Assembly (NCBI GenBank): GCA_905221605.1 | Contig: CAJNDS010002546.1 | Span: forward strand, 1,164,371 to 1,228,370 | Source of the DNA: Symbiodinium natans | Lineage: Eukaryota; Sar; Dinophyceae; Suessiales; Symbiodiniaceae | DNA: 64,000 bases | Reading direction: 5' to 3' | In this document: piece by piece, positions 19,421-30,814 of the stretch | Position numbering within the stretch: position 1 is the stretch's first letter | Layout of the letters: each line of letters begins with the position of its first letter | Program-made: the position numbers and the translations under genes | The notes under the pieces: generated by a model | Databases searched by the model: none | Told to the model about the DNA's origin: nothing | Seen by the model: the letters and a program-made list of their open reading frames with translations, nothing else

Positions 19421-20894
19421 AAGGCAGTATTTGCAATTCGTGATGGCAAGGATCAAGGTCACGAACTTGCCCTGGCATTAGGCCCTTGGGCCTGCAAAGA
19501 GCAGGGGCGATTTTCCGAGGACAATGACAATGACAAACTGAGTTTTTGATTTTTCGCGGTTTTTGGCGCGCAACCGTCCCATTGGCGTTGCCAATCACAC
19601 GCTGCGCTGGGAGCGCGTCAGACCACTGCCGTGCGCACAAAAAAATGGCGTGAACCCTTGTGGTGCCCCGTGTTGATCTCGATCAGTCAAGCTTGTCTAC
19701 CCCAGAGGCTGAATGCGTTCTTGCCCCACCCATGCCGCAGTCAGTGCACTACTCCCGGAGCAAAGCACATTGAGTCGCGATCCTATATGGGTGGTTGTCA
19801 AAATTATGGTCCCTTCTTGGATCCCTATAAAAATACGGCACTTAATATTTAGGGTACCCAAAAGGGGGTCATGATTTTGACACCCATACAAGCCCTACAT
19901 GCAGAGTTGACTTGGGGACCTCAGGCTTCTCGAACCCCTATTTGAAGCCGTACGCAGCACCGGCAACTTGAGCACCGCCAGCTTTAGAAGACAAGCAGTC
20001 GCAGGTAGAGGGGGGCGGGGGAGGTCAGGATGTTGTTCGGGGCGTTGTCAGAAGCAGCAATCAGCAGCATCCAGGACCTGACAGCGGCGTGTGTGAAAAA
20101 GCGAGCAGCCCTAAACCCACCAGCATTAGCAATAGCAGCGTTCGCGGTGCTCATTCTCGTGGCTGCCTCAAGCGCTATACTGCTGCTGCAGGATCCCACG
20201 AAGCAGCCCGGCGAGGCTGAGAGGAGTAGGTTTAGTCACGTTTAAGGGTTTTAGAGTTTTGGGCTTTGGGTGTGAGGGACACTTTGACCCTTTTGGCTTT
20301 GATGTGTGCCATCTGCGAAAGCACACCCCAGATACCTACGCACCAAGCAGTCCCTAAGGAATCTGATGTAACACTCAGGAAAAATACTATTAAACTGTGC
20401 TTACAGCCCTCCTTCGTAGGAGCTGCGGGCTGACATTTTTGATACAGCCACCCTCTACTATGATCTTCTTATGGCCATTATATCATTGAATCAGAACCAT
20501 TAAAAGGGTGTCGATCTGGCTCATGTCCCTTTTTTCCCGCAATCTGTGAAGTCCAAGATTTTCGCAGAATCGCTCGACGGGTGTCAGAACGTTTTCCGAA
20601 TTGCAGGGAAGGTCACTGGACACGAGACAGGACATTTTGAAGACCTGCAGAAGTGCCACATGCAGTGCAGAGGTCGCATCGCAACGTGGCTCCCTGCAAG
20701 TCGGACGGGATGCCCGCACGTCGGCAGAAAAAACGCACAACTTCGTTTCCGGTCAGATTTTGGGGACGGGTCTTGAGCGCCTGTTACTCAGGCAAGAGGG
20801 GCATCCGGGACGGGGTCGATTCTGTGTAGAATCCTGATCTCAGATTTTGAATCCGTTCCAGCGTTTGTGCGTTTCGGGCAGGAAGCTCTCGGAA
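19421..20894. other. intergenic, phosphatase to Rieske oxygenase
   Basis: No gene seen. It contains the hairpin element 19784-19890. A 71-residue frame at 20030-20245 has one hydrophobic stretch but no other support. Confidence 0.55.
19784..19890. mobile_element. inverted-repeat element (family III-like), intergenic
   Basis: The left arm TATGGGTGGTTGTCAAAATT and the right arm TGATTTTGACACCCATA are near-perfect complements. The interior CCCTTCTTGG and GGGTACCC resemble the elements in the CsaA-like gene introns. Confidence 0.7.
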
Positions 20895-22774
20895 ATGCTC
20901 GCAGCACCGTGGCTCCAGATGCAGCCGGGTGCCAGTACAAGTAGCCGCGCGAGAGCTGACATGGCAGAGGCAGGCGAACCTTTGCTTCCCGCGTCGGAGA
21001 AGGAGAAAGGGGCCAAGGAGGCCAAAGATGTCTCCGGCGGAGTGCTCCACTCACATCTGCCCCTGGATGTCCGAAAGCAATGGTATGCCATTGCCCTGAG
21101 TAAGGATCTTCCGAAGGCCAAGCCTGGTCAAGTCGGTGCGGCTGCGGCGGCCCCAATGTCTACATCGCTGCTGGGAGATCCGCTGGTGCTTTGGAGGGAT
21201 CTGGAGGGGAAGGCTTTCTGCGTGGCGGACAAGTGCCCACATCGCTCGGCGCCGCTATCACTTGGGAAGGTGAACGGGGACACGGGGCACATGGAGTGCA
21301 TCTATCACGGCTGGCAGATTGATGGATTGTCCGGGCGAGTCGTGGAAATCCCGGCCATCATGGAAGACAAGACCATCCCTTCCAACGCGAAGGTGCGAGT
21401 CTACGCGCTCTATGAGCAGGATGGCGTTGTGTATGTTTGGGCGGGTGATGCCGAGGATGCTGTAGGAGCAGCGAGCCCTCCAAGGGACACAAGTGACTCT
21501 GGAATGCCATTAGCTGACTCCAGCAGTGGCTTTGTGATGTCGGCTATGTGTGTGGACTTGCCCATCGACCATGCGCTCATGGTCGAAAACTTGTTGGACC
21601 CTGCGCACATTCCGTTTGCCCACGAGGGCACCATTGGTAGCCGCAAGAAGATTGAGCGCCTTCAGATGACAGTGACGAAAACTACCAATGGGCTTCGCGG
21701 CTCTGTGAAAGAAGGACATGGTCTCTCTAGGTTTCTAAAGGGCTGAGTACAAGTGAGGGTCCTCCACGTGTAAGGGGGGCTAGAAGGCACAGTGCACCAT
21801 GCCGCATGTGTAGTGCGGTTGCATGATGTTCAGATAGATAGATAGATAATGTCTACATCGGCAGGCGTACAAAGGTTTTGTTTCTAGGAACTCTCGCCCT
21901 GAGGATACTACAATGGCTTCGAAGCTCCTTGCAATATCATCCTGCACACACCGCCAGTTCCTGGAAAGATGGATATGTATCAGTACGTGGCGTGCACTCC
22001 GACGGCACCCGGTCAAATGCGAATGGTCTACCGTGCTTATCGCAACTTTGCCAAGTGGGCGGAGAAGATCCCACCGATCCGGCGAATCTTCGAAGACATG
22101 AGCAAGAAGATCATCTTCCAGGATTACCAGCTTCTCCTCGGGCAGCAGCTGCGCCTTCGCGAGGGCGCGCTCCCATGGAACAGCACCATTCAAGTGGACT
22201 GTCTGCCTTTAGCCTACCGGCGATATTGGCAGCGAACGTATGGAAAGCGCAGTGAGGGACCCTGGTGGCGTGGATGGGATGGGAAGCTGGAGGTGGAAGA
22301 TCTGGACAGACTTGGCTCTTGGGACAAAGAGTTCGACTGCAATGGCTGCGCGGTGCCCAAGAAGCCACATCATCCTCAGAAGCTCGACTTACCTTTCCAA
22401 CTGTTTTTGTTCCAGTGTAAGAGTCTAAAAACGCTTGCTTGCGCGCCGCCTCTGCAGCCGGGCTGGCCCCACGCAGGGAGTAGCGCGCGCAGCGGTCCTG
22501 GGAGGGGTCCCTGGAAGGTCCAGAATAGGGTCTGAGGGGGTGTCTGAGGGGGGGGGAAGGGTTCGGCTGGAAGCCGAATGTTCATGTGCTTGTTTTTGTT
22601 TTAAAGTCTTGCGCTGTGAGTTCCCTTCTCCACTCGAGGAATGTTCTCGAAATCCCTGGTGCAGCCGGACAGCCACTTCGGCCAGCGGGCCCTGCGCCAT
22701 GGTGGAAGTTGTGGGCGCCTCCACTTGCTGCTGCGCTCCTCGCGGCAATCCTCACGCGCAAGGCAACTTCTTAG
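20895..22774 (+). CDS. Rieske non-haem iron oxygenase of the pheophorbide a oxygenase (PAO) family
   Basis: Proposed exons: 20895-21720, 21904-22416 and about 22665-22774, giving some 483 residues. The Rieske [2Fe-2S] ligands are Cys114, His116, Cys135 and His138 (CPH...CIYH). The mononuclear iron site is Asp235, His238 and His243 (LLDPAHIPFAH). After the first intron come FEAPCNIILHTPPVPGK, YRNFA and FQDYQLLLGQQ, all typical of PAO/TIC55-like proteins, then the family CxxC motif (DCNGC). The C-terminus ends in a hydrophobic segment (WAPPLAAALLAAIL), the usual membrane tail. In plants PAO opens the chlorophyll macrocycle and related members act at the plastid envelope; substrate choice here is unknown. 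The first intron is GT-AG, joins KEGHG to YYNGFEAPC, and contains a (GATA)n run. The last junction is the least certain. I chose ATG 20895 because the open frame before it starts with TTG. Confidence 0.88.
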
Positions 22775-23469
22775 GTTTCTGAGGCGGATGGCAGAAGTCT
22801 TCCAGGGACGTGTCCGCACAAGTCTAGTTGGAACTCCGGTGAAAAGGCAAGACAGTGCGGGGGCCCTCATGCCGAATTATAGCTTGGCTTCCACAGGAAA
22901 GCAGCTTGCAGCTTATCATTCAAGGCCCTCCCCAGACCTGTCATGGGCGATGCACTCGCTGGACGGCTGCGCGAATTTCTCAGGTGTGGCTTGTCATCTT
23001 GTCTCGCCATGCATTTTTGAGCTTTCCGGACAGGATGTTGATTGCTGTTCACTGATTCACGACCCGCAGTGTCAAGCACAAGTGAAGGGTTCCGGGACTT
23101 GAGAGTGCGTTGCCTTATGGACTTGTAAGTCTGCACCGTTTTGCGGCTCAGATTTGGGGCGCAGGCGCCTGTGGCATGTTCATGGGGTACATGCCGAAGT
23201 TTCTTACAATGCGGTCAGGAAAGACCACCACCATGTTGTCCGAAGCAAGAAGCCTCAGAGCAACATGGCCTCACCCTGCCGTGCAATGTTTCAGAATGCT
23301 GGAAAGCACTGTGACATGACTGCGTGGGACAAGGAGTGGCAGGCCAGGTTTGTTACGTCTCCTCTGGTTCACACAAAAAGCTTCCGAAAGCTGCTCGTGT
23401 TGTGTGAGGCTTGAACTTGGATGAAGGCTTAGAGTTTCGATGGGCTTGGGATTGCTGGCTTTGGTGCCT

Positions 23470-23530
23470 GCATGCATGTATGCATGCATGTGTGCGTGCA
23501 CGCACGCATATGTGTGTGTGTGTGTGTGAC
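23470..23530. repeat. alternating purine-pyrimidine microsatellite
   Basis: GCATGCATGTATGCATGCAT followed by GTGCG steps and about nine GT units. Confidence 0.85.
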
Positions 23531-24358
23531 CGTGCAACTTTGTGAACTGAAGCAATCTCCCCGTCATTCCAACTTGTTCCCTGGCGCTTGGGGACGATGC
23601 GCCAATACGCATCACGCCAAAGACTAGAGTGGATATCTGCACACGTGTTACAATACAAGCTACTTTCTCCGAAGGCATGAGGTAGTCAGCAGCCCAGAAC
23701 AGCCGCTCTTGCCGCTTGCGCTCCTGTTGAGGCGCTGGAGCCATTGTGTTTCGCCGGGCGCTCAGATCTGTGTTGCTGAAAACCTCGGCAAGTCCCTGGC
23801 GACTGTTTTTGGGGGGGCGAAGGGTGCGTACGTGTAGGGGTTTGGGGTGCTTCACGTCCAGGGCCATGCAAGAACTGAGCTCGAAACGCCTCGGCTCAAC
23901 AAGGTGACGGAGGTTGGGGGCCTGTGAGGGGGGCACTCGTCCTGGATGCGGTGCCTTTTTTCTAGTGGGTTTCGAGAAGGTATTTTCAACCCCCTCAACT
24001 GTAACCCACAAAACTTACGCATAACAGGTCAGTTCCTTTAGGGGGGTCTCAATCCAAATCTCCCCGGAATTCCTGTTCCGGGCCTCATCTGGCACTGCAA
24101 GCAGCACCCTCCGAGTTTGAGCACCATCAGACATTTGCGTTCCATTTGTGCCCAGCATTGGCGGACTTAAAGGAATGTAGAGGTCAACTCTTCGCCTGCG
24201 CCTGATTCTGGCAAACCGCTTTCATGTGCGGCTGTGCTTCGAGTCTCCCGTCAAGGCAAGGTACACTCTCTTTTTCCCCGTCTCTCTCTCTCCACCATAA
24301 CAATCCCTGAACCCACCAAACAAGCAAACACTCACCAAGCCCATCTTCTCTAAACTCC

Positions 24359-24480
24359 TGGGTAGGATAAGGGGGACCCTTAAAAAGGAACCCCTTCTGA
24401 ACCCTCTTCTGGCTCTCTTAAGCAGGGACCTTATTCAGAGGGTCTATATCCCCAAGGGTCCCCCTAAGCCTATCCCCTAT
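24359..24480. mobile_element. inverted-repeat element, intergenic
   Basis: Left end GGGTAGGATAAGGGGGACCC and right end GGGTCCCCCTAAGCCTATCC are complementary over about 22 bp; the interior is pyrimidine-rich. Size and form match the other small elements in the window, but the sequence is its own. Confidence 0.65.
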
Positions 24481-24706
24481 AAACAACTGCGGTCGGAGTC
24501 GGGCTGGCCTGGAGTGGGCCTCCAAAGGTTGTGATCTGTAATTTGCCCCCGCAGAATCAGTGTACCAGGTACTCAGGGTACAGTAGGACAACGCCCAGGG
24601 GGTCTCACCGATGGTTTTCGAATGTTTGGGTATTTTGAAATCCAGTGGCCTGAAGCATATATGAAACCTTCACTGTCGCCCCCCAAAACAAAAAGCGGAC
24701 TTAAGC

Positions 24707-27325
24707 ATGACAGCCATAGCCATCATGGTCCTTGGGTTGGCTGGGCTTGTTGCCAAGTCGGATGGTCGGGTTCACGGCCCCCAGCTGGATCCCGAAACGG
24801 ATCTCGACTGCGGCGCACGGCAGCTGGCGTACCTTTATGCCCAGAGGCTTCAACCGTGGCTTGCACCGCACCGCGAGGTCTTCGACGCTCTACAGCTGCA
24901 CACGGTCTGCGGCCAAGTGCCTCCTGAAAGAGGAAGTGGCGGTGAGCAGCAAAGGGACCCAGAACCAGCTTCCTCGAATACCCGTTTGGGTATCTTCGTC
25001 AGCCCTGCTGGAGATGACAAGGGAGGCACTGGTTCTGAGGCCAGGCCATTTGCCTCCTTGCACCGGGCGCTGCAGGTGAGACGCTCTCATCCAGAAGCCC
25101 GCAAGATCATTCTCCGCGGCGGCGTCCATTTTCTTGGGTTGAACGGCACGGTGCATCTCGGTCCTGGCGACTCCGAGCTCGAGATTAGCAGCTATCCCGG
25201 CGAGGAGGCATGGCTGAGTGGCGGCATACCTCTGAAGGATGTAGCTTGGCAGAAGGTCACACACCCATCGACCGGGAGGAGTGTTTGGCGCACGAAGATG
25301 CCAATGGGCCATCAGAGCCACCAAATCAGGAGCCTGTTCACCCTGGAGAGCCATGCTCGACTCAACTGGGCACGCTACCCGAACATGAATGTTGAGACGG
25401 ATGCTTGGGGCTATGGCAGTCCTGGTCGAGATGAGCGGTACTTAACTCTGGATCATGTGGTTGAGTGGACAAAGCCTCCAGCCGGACATCCCACAACATC
25501 GACCGTCATTGATTTGACTGACCCATCTAATCCCACTGGCCACGTGAAGAATGACTCTTCCATGACTGCCTACAACGCGTTCAACGTCGGAAGCGGTGGC
25601 GTCTGCGACTCGGTGTGGGATGGACCATCCTATTGGTGCGGCAATTCCAGCGCAGGTGGCTGGGCTGAAGTCGACACTGCCGCGGCGAAGGCTGGAAAGC
25701 TCAACATTCCACGTGGCATGAAATGGAACTCTTCACTGACCCGCCTGTCGAAATGGAGCGATCCCCGCGGAGCTTGGATTCACGCATGGCATTCGCAGAC
25801 GTGGGCGGTTCACATGTTCGAGGTTTCTTCCTTCGACCCGACTTCAAACGTCATGGGCTTTTCCCCAGGTGGTGGTTCGCAGGGTGGCCGGAACTGGTGC
25901 AGGTGTGATGAGTGTCCCTATGCTGGCGGCCTATGGACATCCAGTGGTAACTGGTGCGATCGAAAGGAGGCGGCCCACCAAAACACTCGCATAATAGGAG
26001 GTAACTGGATCGCCCAAGGCATTTTTGAAGAGCTCGACGAGCCCGGAGAATTCTGGTACAATGCCTCTTCCGCAAATCTATGGGTCTGGCCGAATACCAC
26101 AGATCCCAACCCACCACGAGACCTGGTGGTGCCAGTGCTTGAAACTCTTGTAGCAGTGCAGGGTGCCAAGAACGTAGCGTTCAGGAACGTTGGCTTTCGT
26201 GATGCTGCGTCCACAATCTACCGTCGATGGGGCGTGCCGTCGGGCGGCGATTGGGCTCTGCATCGCAGTGCTGCGCTCTTTCTTGAGGGAACGGAGAACA
26301 CATCAGTGAGCAACTGCACGTTCAGGCGGCTGGATGGAAACGCAGTCCTTCTCGCCGGCTACAATCGGGGATGCCTCATCTCCAAGAGCCGCTTCCAGTG
26401 GATTGGCCAGAATGCGGCGGGAGCTTGGGGGGATACCAAGAACGGTTGGGATGGCACAACAGGCACCCAACCCCGGGGCACCGTTGTCGAAGACTCCATC
26501 TTCCACGATGTCGGGCTGTATCAGAAGCAGTCGTCGGCTTGGTTCCAGGCGAAGACAGCCCAGACGACACTGAGAGGCAACATCATGTTCAATCTGCCGC
26601 GGGCGGCGATTAACTTCAATGACGGCTTCGGAGGTGCCAACATCGTTGCGAACAATCTCATGTTCAACACTTGTCGGGAAAGCGGGGATCATGGCCCGAT
26701 CAACACTTGGGATCGCATGCCTTTCTTGACCGACATAAGGAGCGGCATGCAGAATCCTTCATTCCAGCCAGCACTGAACGAAGTCAGGGACAACTTCATC
26801 TTCGCGAACTACGGTGCCTCGCAAGGTATCGACAATGACGATGGGTCCAGTTTCTGGTGGATCCATGACAACGTCTTCTACGACGCCGACGGGTTCAAAA
26901 TGGATTACGGAGGCCACGGAAGCACGTTCGAGAGTAATCTGGTGTTCAGCAAGAGGGGCGGCGGTCAGTGCATTGGCACAGGAGACTTTCTCAAAGGGCT
27001 TGGGGACATCTTCCGGAACAATACCTGCTGGATCCGTGGCCCTGGAAAGAAAGACGACGTTGTGGGCTCCACAAGTTGCGACCCGGCAGTCATGAACCTC
27101 GACGACAACATCTTCGGCACCACGATGGGCACGGCCAGGATGAGCTGTGGCTCTCGTCACATTGCGATCAAGGAGCTCGTCAAAGCCACAGGGGTTGGGA
27201 AAGGATCTGTGGCCCAGAAGTTGCCATCAGCCGAACACCTCTTGGAGCAGCTTGCGGTGTGGCTGCGATTGCCAGTGCCTCCAAGCCGTGCACGCGCGGA
27301 AGGGCAAGCGGCCCTGTACGTTTGA
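24707..27325 (+). CDS. secreted right-handed beta-helix (pectin-lyase-like) protein
   Basis: An intronless frame of 872 residues beginning with a signal peptide (MTAIAIMVLGLAGLVA). Residues about 97-125 read FVSPAGDDKGGTG...RPFASLHRAL, the standard start of DUF1565-like beta-helix proteins. Later come stacked strands rich in Asn (VSNCTFRRLDGNAV, VVEDSIFHDVG, LRGNIMFN, VANNLMFN, VRDNFIFAN, IHDNVFYDADG, FESNLVFS). This fold is shared by polysaccharide lyases, glycoside hydrolases and adhesins. A Cys/Trp-rich insert (WCRCDECP) lies in the middle. I see no catalytic residues that fix the activity, so extracellular glycan processing or binding is an inference. The last 40 residues lack helix pattern and may be spliced off. 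Confidence 0.85.
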   Translation: MTAIAIMVLGLAGLVAKSDGRVHGPQLDPETDLDCGARQLAYLYAQRLQPWLAPHREVFDALQLHTVCGQVPPERGSGGEQQRDPEPASSNTRLGIFVSPAGDDKGGTGSEARPFASLHRALQVRRSHPEARKIILRGGVHFLGLNGTVHLGPGDSELEISSYPGEEAWLSGGIPLKDVAWQKVTHPSTGRSVWRTKMPMGHQSHQIRSLFTLESHARLNWARYPNMNVETDAWGYGSPGRDERYLTLDHVVEWTKPPAGHPTTSTVIDLTDPSNPTGHVKNDSSMTAYNAFNVGSGGVCDSVWDGPSYWCGNSSAGGWAEVDTAAAKAGKLNIPRGMKWNSSLTRLSKWSDPRGAWIHAWHSQTWAVHMFEVSSFDPTSNVMGFSPGGGSQGGRNWCRCDECPYAGGLWTSSGNWCDRKEAAHQNTRIIGGNWIAQGIFEELDEPGEFWYNASSANLWVWPNTTDPNPPRDLVVPVLETLVAVQGAKNVAFRNVGFRDAASTIYRRWGVPSGGDWALHRSAALFLEGTENTSVSNCTFRRLDGNAVLLAGYNRGCLISKSRFQWIGQNAAGAWGDTKNGWDGTTGTQPRGTVVEDSIFHDVGLYQKQSSAWFQAKTAQTTLRGNIMFNLPRAAINFNDGFGGANIVANNLMFNTCRESGDHGPINTWDRMPFLTDIRSGMQNPSFQPALNEVRDNFIFANYGASQGIDNDDGSSFWWIHDNVFYDADGFKMDYGGHGSTFESNLVFSKRGGGQCIGTGDFLKGLGDIFRNNTCWIRGPGKKDDVVGSTSCDPAVMNLDDNIFGTTMGTARMSCGSRHIAIKELVKATGVGKGSVAQKLPSAEHLLEQLAVWLRLPVPPSRARAEGQAALYV

Positions 27326-27693
27326 CTACAACGCATGACAGTTTTAGGGCTGCACATGGGAGACTGCCTTCGCCCGCAGCGAGAAAAACAGAGGCAACAA
27401 AACATGAAACACAAAACAATGCGCCCGTCTTGAAAGCCTATGTTGGCTGCAAAGAAGCAGGCGGCCGAGGGGATCAGCAATTGAGTAGCCGGCCTCCGGA
27501 AAAGCAAAATGGACATCTGGAATCAGACAGAGAAATCTTGAAGGTATGTCTTGTGGCCCAAGCTTCAAGCAGACATTTTTTGTTGACGTAAGGCCGCAAG
27601 ATGAGTCTGTGGGCGGCTCGGTGCGATGCAGTCACTTGGGGTTGCGGGCTAGTGGCGTTGTTCTGGCTTAGCATCCGATGTGCTGTTGTGGGT

Positions 27694-27769
27694 CCCTAAA
27701 CCCTAAACCCTAAACCCTAAACCCTAAACCCTTAAACCCTAAACCCTAAACCCTAAACCCTAAACCCTC
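27694..27769 (-). repeat. interstitial telomere-like array (CCCTAAA)
   Basis: About ten CCCTAAA units, one of which reads CCCTTAAA. Confidence 0.93.
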
Positions 27770-27863
27770 CATTTTTTTGTCAAGGCAGAGGTGTTGACAA
27801 GGAAGGGCGATCTTGGAGGCTTCTCGTACTTTTGCTGAGTGTTTTTGGGTTGGGTGCCTTGGG

Positions 27864-28075
27864 ATGTTTCCCCCCTTTATACTAGCAGCTCCTGAATAGG
27901 GACTACAGTACCCCCTGTAATAATCCCTATTCTACGAGTTGCTTAAGAATCCCCAAAAAATAAAAGATGTTCTTCCTCAACAGGTAACAAAGGTATTGTT
28001 GTTTTTCTTTTTTTTGGGGTTCTTAAGCAAATAGAAGTATTAAGGAGCTGTCAGTACAGGGGGGGAACATCCCAA
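27864..28075. mobile_element. inverted-repeat element (family II) with a 15-bp target-site duplication
   Basis: The direct repeat GTTGGGTGCCTTGGG occurs exactly at 27849-27863 and again at 28076-28090. Between them are long terminal inverted repeats: ATGTTTCCCCCCTTTATACT on the left and a right end with complement GATGTTCCCCCCCTGTACT, both continuing into CAGCTCCT. A second hairpin (TTGCTTAAGAATCCCC and GGGGTTCTTAAGCAA) lies in the centre. The left arm (TTATACTAGCAGCTCCT) matches the element in the coiled-coil gene at 38571-38709. No protein is encoded, so it would depend on an enzyme encoded elsewhere. Confidence 0.85.
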
Positions 28076-28130
28076 GTTGGGTGCCTTGGGGATGTCTACG
28101 GACCTTTCCATGCCCTCAACTCGTGCTCAG

Positions 28131-28346
28131 TAGGGTTTAGGCTTTAGGGGTTTAGGGGTTTAGGGCTTTAGGGCTTTAGGGGTTTAGGGGTTTAGGGGCT
28201 TAGGGGTTTAAGGGGTTTAAGGGGTTTAAGGGGTTTAAGGGGTTTAAGGGGTTTAAGGGGTTTAAGGGGTTTAAGGGGTTTAAGGGGTTTAAGGGGTTTA
28301 AGGGTTTAAGGGGTTTAAGGGGTTTAAGGGCTTAGGTCTTTCCCGG
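28131..28346 (+). repeat. degenerate telomere-like array, mainly TTTAAGGGG
   Basis: It begins with TTTAGGG and TTTAGGGG variants, then about fourteen units of TTTAAGGGG. This is a local variant of the telomere unit that has itself been amplified. Confidence 0.9.
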
Positions 28347-28850
28347 CACCCTCACCCAAGCCTGGATGCAAAAGGGGCTTAGGGGCTTTGTCTTTCCCTT
28401 CGGGAGAGGTATCTCCTCGGACACCCTTGCTCCCAGACTGCCCCCTTCCCGCACCCCCATGCCAACATCCGGCATGAGATCTTGAGGCTGAGTTGAAGCT
28501 CGAAGCCAGCCGCGCCAAGGCGCGCTGTCGTGTTTTTTTCAGATACCATGCCAAACCAGGGCGAGCTCTTCTGTGCACTGAAGCGGAGGGCCAGATGTCC
28601 AGCTAAAGCCACAGATGATACTGATGCAGGGGCCGGCCTTGTGTGGTGGACTGTGACCAGCTTCAACAACCGAAACACAGCAGATTTCTGGAAAGTCCAG
28701 AAGAATGGCTGTTTCAAGGCCCTCAAGCCTAGTACTCGTACCCGGAGCCCTATAAACCTCAACGGCGTCCCCGCGAAGTCCGAAGGGCCACGCAGGCGCC
28801 CCTGAACTTTGAGATTTTTTTTCGGGCCTTCCCAAGCTGCATACGGGCAT

Positions 28851-28922
28851 GGTTTAGGGTTTAGGGTTTAGGGTTCAGGGTTCAGGGTTTAGGGTTTAGG
28901 GTTTCGGGTTTAGGGTTTAGGG
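28851..28922 (+). repeat. interstitial telomere-like array (TTTAGGG)
   Basis: About ten units, some with TTCAGGG or TTTCGGG changes. Confidence 0.92.
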
Positions 28923-29043
28923 ATAGGAAGTATGAAAGTATACAGAATGTAGAAGTACTGTTGTACCGTGGGCGACCAACCACAGTGTGTCGGGAACACA
29001 ACACATGACCGACTGTGCTTTGGCCCCGCAAAATCCGGTTGTC

Positions 29044-29103
29044 CATATATATATATATATATATATTGAACATATTTTTTATTTTTATTTTTGGGGGGGG
29101 GGG
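29044..29103. repeat. (TA)n and poly-G runs
   Basis: About eleven TA units followed, after a T-rich stretch, by about eleven G. Confidence 0.85.
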
Positions 29104-29909
29104 CTGCTCAAGGTAAGGTTTGGGCTTCAGGGCTCATGCCACCAATCGTACCGCCAGTGCGGTGCACGCAGCATACCGCCAGAAAAGTCGGTGCATTAGC
29201 GCATCTTCAAAGCAGAAGCCTTTGCTAGTTTAACCGGGGGAGTTTAACCGGGGGGCTTGCGCAAGGTGCTTCGCTCCACTCTCCCCACCATCGCTGGATG
29301 TAGCCGCAATAGATCATGGCCTCCATTGACTCCCCAACTCTCCTCGCAGTCTGACCCATTCAGGGCACGGCATGAGGGGCTCCGGACCCTTCTCAAGGCC
29401 AACGCCGGATCTGGGGGCTGTTTTGGGGTTTTGTCGGTACTTTGGGTCTTCTTTTTTGCGGCATTCGGGCTGGGGTGAATGATGGGCTTCCTTTGGTTCG
29501 GTGTGGGGGCTGAGAGCACCTGCACTGGGCTATTGGGGCGGCGCAGACTTGGATGCATCGGTTGTCAGAGGATCCGGGAATTTATGTGCATGTTGGCCCA
29601 GACCCGAAGAAGGATGTCGGTTCAGCTGTGAGATGCTGTGAGACTTAGATCAGCCGAAGGCTCTTGCTACATGAGTGCACCTTGCCAAGAGAGTTTCCTG
29701 AACTTATCGGGGCGGCTCGCGCTTGGGCAGGTCTGTCTCTGCTAACTTCCGGGACTCAACCTTGGAGCATCTTTAAGCCTCCCGCAGGCCGGCAACAAGC
29801 TGAATAGGGCTGGAAGTGCATGGGGGCATGTTGAGATGCAGGGCAGAATTGAACAACAAGGAGGTGTGCTGCGAATGAGATGACGAGAATCGTGGACTAG
29901 AAGAGTACG

Positions 29910-30814
29910 ATGGCGAGTATGCAGAACGCAGGCAAACTGATCTCAGCTTTGGCTACAGGATGTACTGGAGCTGGGGGGGCGTTTCCAAGCTAGACCTTGA
30001 CAAAACAATCGGGATGCCAGGTTGTTCTCTGAATATTTTCTAGGCTTCGGCTGAGCTGACGGATGAGTGGCGAGATCAGCTGATGCCAGAACTGTTCCCG
30101 CGAGGCTCGCGTCGCAAAGGTCGATGAAGAGCTTGACAGGACGCAGACTCAGGCGTGGATTGCCGGACAGCACACCCAGTTCGCACAAGTGCAAAGAGGC
30201 ACCTAAAGAAGCGCAGCAAACCGTGCCTAGAAGGATTTGGATGCTAGACGCCGGACGTTCAAGGCATGTTTTTTCTGGACTTCGGAGTCCAGTCACGTCC
30301 TGTCCGCCAGTGCCGGAGCGTTTCATGCGTTGCATTGAACAGAACATTGTGTTGGCAGTTAGCAGTTACTGAGCTTTTTGCACAGCTGCTCATGCTCAAG
30401 GCACACCCGGACAGGCATCACGAAGAGATTGTCGCAGAGTTCGCTCGGCACTAGCGCAGTTTAATCCAAGCCAGATGTCTAAGTCCTAAACTACACTATT
30501 AATCCTGAGACCACACCCAGGAATTCCGCCACCTGGGTCGCCGGGACCTATATCTGAGGGCACGCTGCTAAAGATGCACACGCTGGTTTTGTTCAACGGC
30601 GCGCTGCACATGGCTTAGTAGGAACCTCACTCAGCAAGCTTCTACTTTTCACAGGCAGTTTCGCATTGTTTCACACGCCGACCGGCGGAAGCAGGATGAA
30701 AGGGAAAAACATCTGGATGGGAGGTTCTTGGACTTTGCTCACCGGTCTTGTCGGCTGGCTGCTAGATATGTTGTGGAGCACCCTGAGCTGATGCCAGTCT
30801 TCAAGGATGAGTAG
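29910..30814 (+). pseudogene. possible multi-exon or decayed coding region, unrecognised
   Basis: Several short stretches look coding but are in different frames. They are: ATG 29910 (MASMQNAGKLISALATG); about 30090-30220 (REARVAKVDEELDRTQTQAW, bounded by AG); about 30310-30360 (ERFMRCIEQNIVLA); about 30387-30452 (LMLKAHPDRHHEEIVAEFAR, after CACAG); and about 30655-30814 (FRIVSHADRRKQDEREKHLD..., ending YVVEHPELMPVFKDE and a stop). They could be exons of one gene of unknown function or the remains of one. No domain is recognised. Confidence 0.3.

Larger units (their letters stand above)
22775..24706. other. intergenic, oxygenase to beta-helix gene
   Basis: No gene recognised. Contains an alternating purine-pyrimidine run (23470-23530: GCATGCATGTATGC then (GT)n) and an inverted-repeat element (24359-24480). 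Confidence 0.6.
27326..29900. other. intergenic, telomere-like arrays and hairpin elements
   Basis: No gene supported. A short frame from 28548 (MPNQGELFCALKRRARCP...) has no recognisable family. Contents: arrays at 27694-27769, 28131-28346 and 28851-28922, the large inverted-repeat element 27864-28075, and AT/G simple runs at 29044-29103. Confidence 0.6.

Noticed and set aside
28131-28346. CRISPR array
   Set aside because: There are no spacers; it is a simple tandem array of telomere-like units in a eukaryotic genome.
30387-30452. J-domain (HPD motif) protein
   Set aside because: Only KAHPDR is present, without the surrounding helices of a DnaJ domain.
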